Of a stretch of DNA of 6,718 nt, positions 5,065-6,718 are shown one piece after another (the stretch's first letter is position 1; every line of letters starts with the position of its first letter). Source of the DNA: Bacteroidales bacterium. Its GTDB lineage: Bacteria > Bacteroidota > Bacteroidia > Bacteroidales > VadinHA17. The position numbers and the translations under genes were made by a program. The stretch is from NCBI GenBank assembly GCA_003518245.1, contig DOZA01000256.1, forward strand, positions 1 to 6,718. Reading direction: 5' to 3'. The notes beneath the pieces were generated by a model that was given only the letters and a program-made list of their open reading frames with translations, made no database searches and had not been told where the DNA came from.

Positions 5065-6718
5065 ATGCAAAAGATTAATACACATCCTATACTTGACATC
5101 CCTCAGAAGGAAAAGGTGACATTTAAGTATAATGGGCAGACTATCACTGCTGAAAAGGATTTTACTATTGCTGCGGCGCTTCACCAGGCAGGATTCCCCG
5201 TTCACAGTCATAGCCTTGAGAACAGGAACAGGAGTCTTGAATGCGGCATTGGTAAATGTGGGGCTTGCGAGATGCTTGTTGATGGCATGATAAAGAGGAT
5301 TTGTATCACCAAGGTAAATGGTGTGAAAGATGTTAGGGAGATACCACCTGATTACAGGCCTGATATACAGAGAACCGAAAGAGAGAAAGGGATAAAAGTA
5401 TATAAAACTGATGTGGCAGTTATAGGTGCAGGACCTGCAGGTCTGGCTGCCAGGGAGATATTGAATCAACATGGTGTTGATAATATCGTTATTGATAATA
5501 ATGATAAAACAGGTGGGCAGTTTTTGATGCAGACACACCAGTTTTTCTTTTTCGAGAAAGAAAAGAAATTTGGTGGTATGCGTGGTTTCGATATAGCCGG
5601 TACACTGGCAGGCGATGATCACAGCGGTATTTTTCTTAATTCAACAGTATGGGATATTCTTGAAGGCAAAAGACTGGCGGTCAAGAATATTAAAACAGAA
5701 GAGATATATTATGTTGATTCGAATTTCCTGATTATAGCAACAGGAGCTATCCCTTTTATGCCTCCTTTCGAGAATGATGATGTTCCTGGTGTATATACCG
5801 CTGCAGTGGTGCAGAAGATGATGAACCAGGAATTCACTTTGTTAGGTAAAAATATACTTACAGTAGGTGCAGGAAATATAGGTTACCTTACTTCTTACCA
5901 GCTGGTACAGGCAGGCGCAAAGGTGAAGGCTATTATAGAAGCACAACCATTCGAAGGAGGTTTCCCTGTCCAGGCTAACAGGGTAAGACGTCTGGGTATA
6001 CCGGTATTAACTTCAAAAATACTGGTTAAAGCCATACCCAATGAAAATTATGATGGCATAAATGGTGCTGTTATTGCAGATGCTGAAAATTTTAAGCCGG
6101 TGCCCGGAACCGAACAGCTTATTGACGACATAGATGCTATTAATATTTGTACCGGCCTGGTGCCTGATGATTCATTGCTTATCAAAGGCCGTGAGGTGTT
6201 TGGAAGAGAATGTCATGGTGCCGGCGATGCAATAAGAATAGGAGAAGGAACAAGTGCCGTTCTTAGAGGTAAGCAGGTTGCTTACGAAACTATTGAGGAG
6301 ATGGGGATAAAATATGACTATGATAAATACCTGGGTATTTCAAAAGAATATATTGATTCACAGCAACATCCGGTACAGGTGATAAACGAACCCTATAAGC
6401 CGTCAAAAGAGAGAATGAAAGAAAAACCATTTGTTCTAATCGATTGCCTGTACGGTTTTGCCTGTAACCCATGTGCCTTTGCATGCCCTCATGGTGCTAT
6501 AAGTAAATCATCAACAAGTACAGTACCACAAATAGATTTTGATAAGTGTATAGGCTGTATGAAGTGTGTTTACCAGTGTCCCGGACTTGCAATATTCGGT
6601 TATAACCTCAAGAAGGACTGGTTGTTCTTGCCGGTTGAATATGAGGTAAGTGAAAATATGGAAGTATACCTGGTCAATAATAATGGTCAAAAACTGGGAG
6701 AAGGGGTCATAGAAAAAA
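5065..6718 (+). CDS. 2Fe-2S/FAD/NAD(P)/2x[4Fe-4S] oxidoreductase, sarcosine oxidase alpha/HcnB-like (3' partial)
   Basis: The frame from ATG 5065 stays open for 551 codons to the window end; an in-frame TAA at 5044-5046 makes this the first start. Domains in order: a 2Fe-2S ferredoxin domain (about 17-95) with Cys60, Cys65, Cys68 and Cys80 in CGIGKCGACEM...RIC; an FAD-binding Rossmann fold starting VAVIGAGPAGLAA (117-129), with GGQF at 150-153 and ATGAIP at 225-230; a second dinucleotide fold with VGAGNIG at 267-273; CTGLVPDD at 362-369 and GAGDA at 385-389 near the flavin; and a ferredoxin domain with Cys461/467/470/474-Pro and Cys495/498/501/505-Pro, expected to hold two 4Fe-4S clusters. 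This layout resembles the electron-transfer subunit of HcnABC-like, opine, proline and hydroxyproline dehydrogenases, in which a separate DAO-type flavoprotein oxidises the amine. No catalytic amine-binding module is seen here. Substrate is unknown and the C terminus lies outside the window. Confidence 0.88.
   Translation, partial: MQKINTHPILDIPQKEKVTFKYNGQTITAEKDFTIAAALHQAGFPVHSHSLENRNRSLECGIGKCGACEMLVDGMIKRICITKVNGVKDVREIPPDYRPDIQRTEREKGIKVYKTDVAVIGAGPAGLAAREILNQHGVDNIVIDNNDKTGGQFLMQTHQFFFFEKEKKFGGMRGFDIAGTLAGDDHSGIFLNSTVWDILEGKRLAVKNIKTEEIYYVDSNFLIIATGAIPFMPPFENDDVPGVYTAAVVQKMMNQEFTLLGKNILTVGAGNIGYLTSYQLVQAGAKVKAIIEAQPFEGGFPVQANRVRRLGIPVLTSKILVKAIPNENYDGINGAVIADAENFKPVPGTEQLIDDIDAINICTGLVPDDSLLIKGREVFGRECHGAGDAIRIGEGTSAVLRGKQVAYETIEEMGIKYDYDKYLGISKEYIDSQQHPVQVINEPYKPSKERMKEKPFVLIDCLYGFACNPCAFACPHGAISKSSTSTVPQIDFDKCIGCMKCVYQCPGLAIFGYNLKKDWLFLPVEYEVSENMEVYLVNNNGQKLGEGVIEK

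Noticed and set aside
5059..5622. Minus-strand open frame of 187 codons
   Set aside because: Antisense to the 2Fe-2S and FAD-binding part of the plus-strand flavoprotein, whose cofactor motifs are unambiguous.
6290..6484. Minus-strand open frame of 64 codons
   Set aside because: Antisense to the flavoprotein gene, no motif.

Overview
The window looks like a chromosomal segment of a member of the Bacteroidota, probably an anaerobic Bacteroidales-like lineage. The signs are AT-rich DNA, frequent AGG and ATA codons, few Shine-Dalgarno sequences, a good TAnnTTTG -7 promoter element ahead of the zinc transporter gene, a lipoprotein-type serpin, and a multi-cluster iron-sulfur flavoprotein. The placement rests on these traits only, not on a phylogenetic marker search. 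I see no rRNA, tRNA, insertion sequence, phage gene or CRISPR array.

Layout. Bases 1-137 are the last 44 codons of tsaD (tRNA threonylcarbamoyladenosine synthesis). It is followed on the + strand by a ketopantoate reductase-family gene (163-1182) and a SiaC/DUF1987-family regulatory phosphoprotein gene (1234-1608). These meet, tail to tail with a 20-base gap, a three-gene minus-strand cluster. Read in its own direction, that cluster is a membrane-anchored J-domain protein (3965-3417, forced TTG start), a PaaI-like hotdog thioesterase (3407-2931) and an inhibitory-type lipoprotein serpin (2870-1629). A small hairpin with a T-run right after the thioesterase stop codon may reduce read-through into the serpin gene.

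A 177-base divergent intergenic region (3966-4142) holds a plausible Bacteroidota promoter and a set of short repeats. It leads into a ZupT-like ZIP metal transporter gene (4143-4949). The last gene starts at 5065 and runs off the window end. It encodes one polypeptide joining an N-terminal 2Fe-2S domain, a sarcosine-oxidase-alpha/HcnB-like FAD/NAD(P) module and a two-cluster 4Fe-4S ferredoxin domain. This is a typical electron-transfer subunit of an amine or imino acid (sarcosine/proline/hydroxyproline/opine type) dehydrogenase, whose catalytic partner would be expected just downstream.

How they fit together: most genes here are housekeeping or accessory functions without an obvious shared pathway. 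The J-protein/thioesterase/serpin cluster is the tightest arrangement, and the serpin and the Fe-S flavoprotein are the most interesting single genes. I did not find convincing evidence of a wholly undescribed system.
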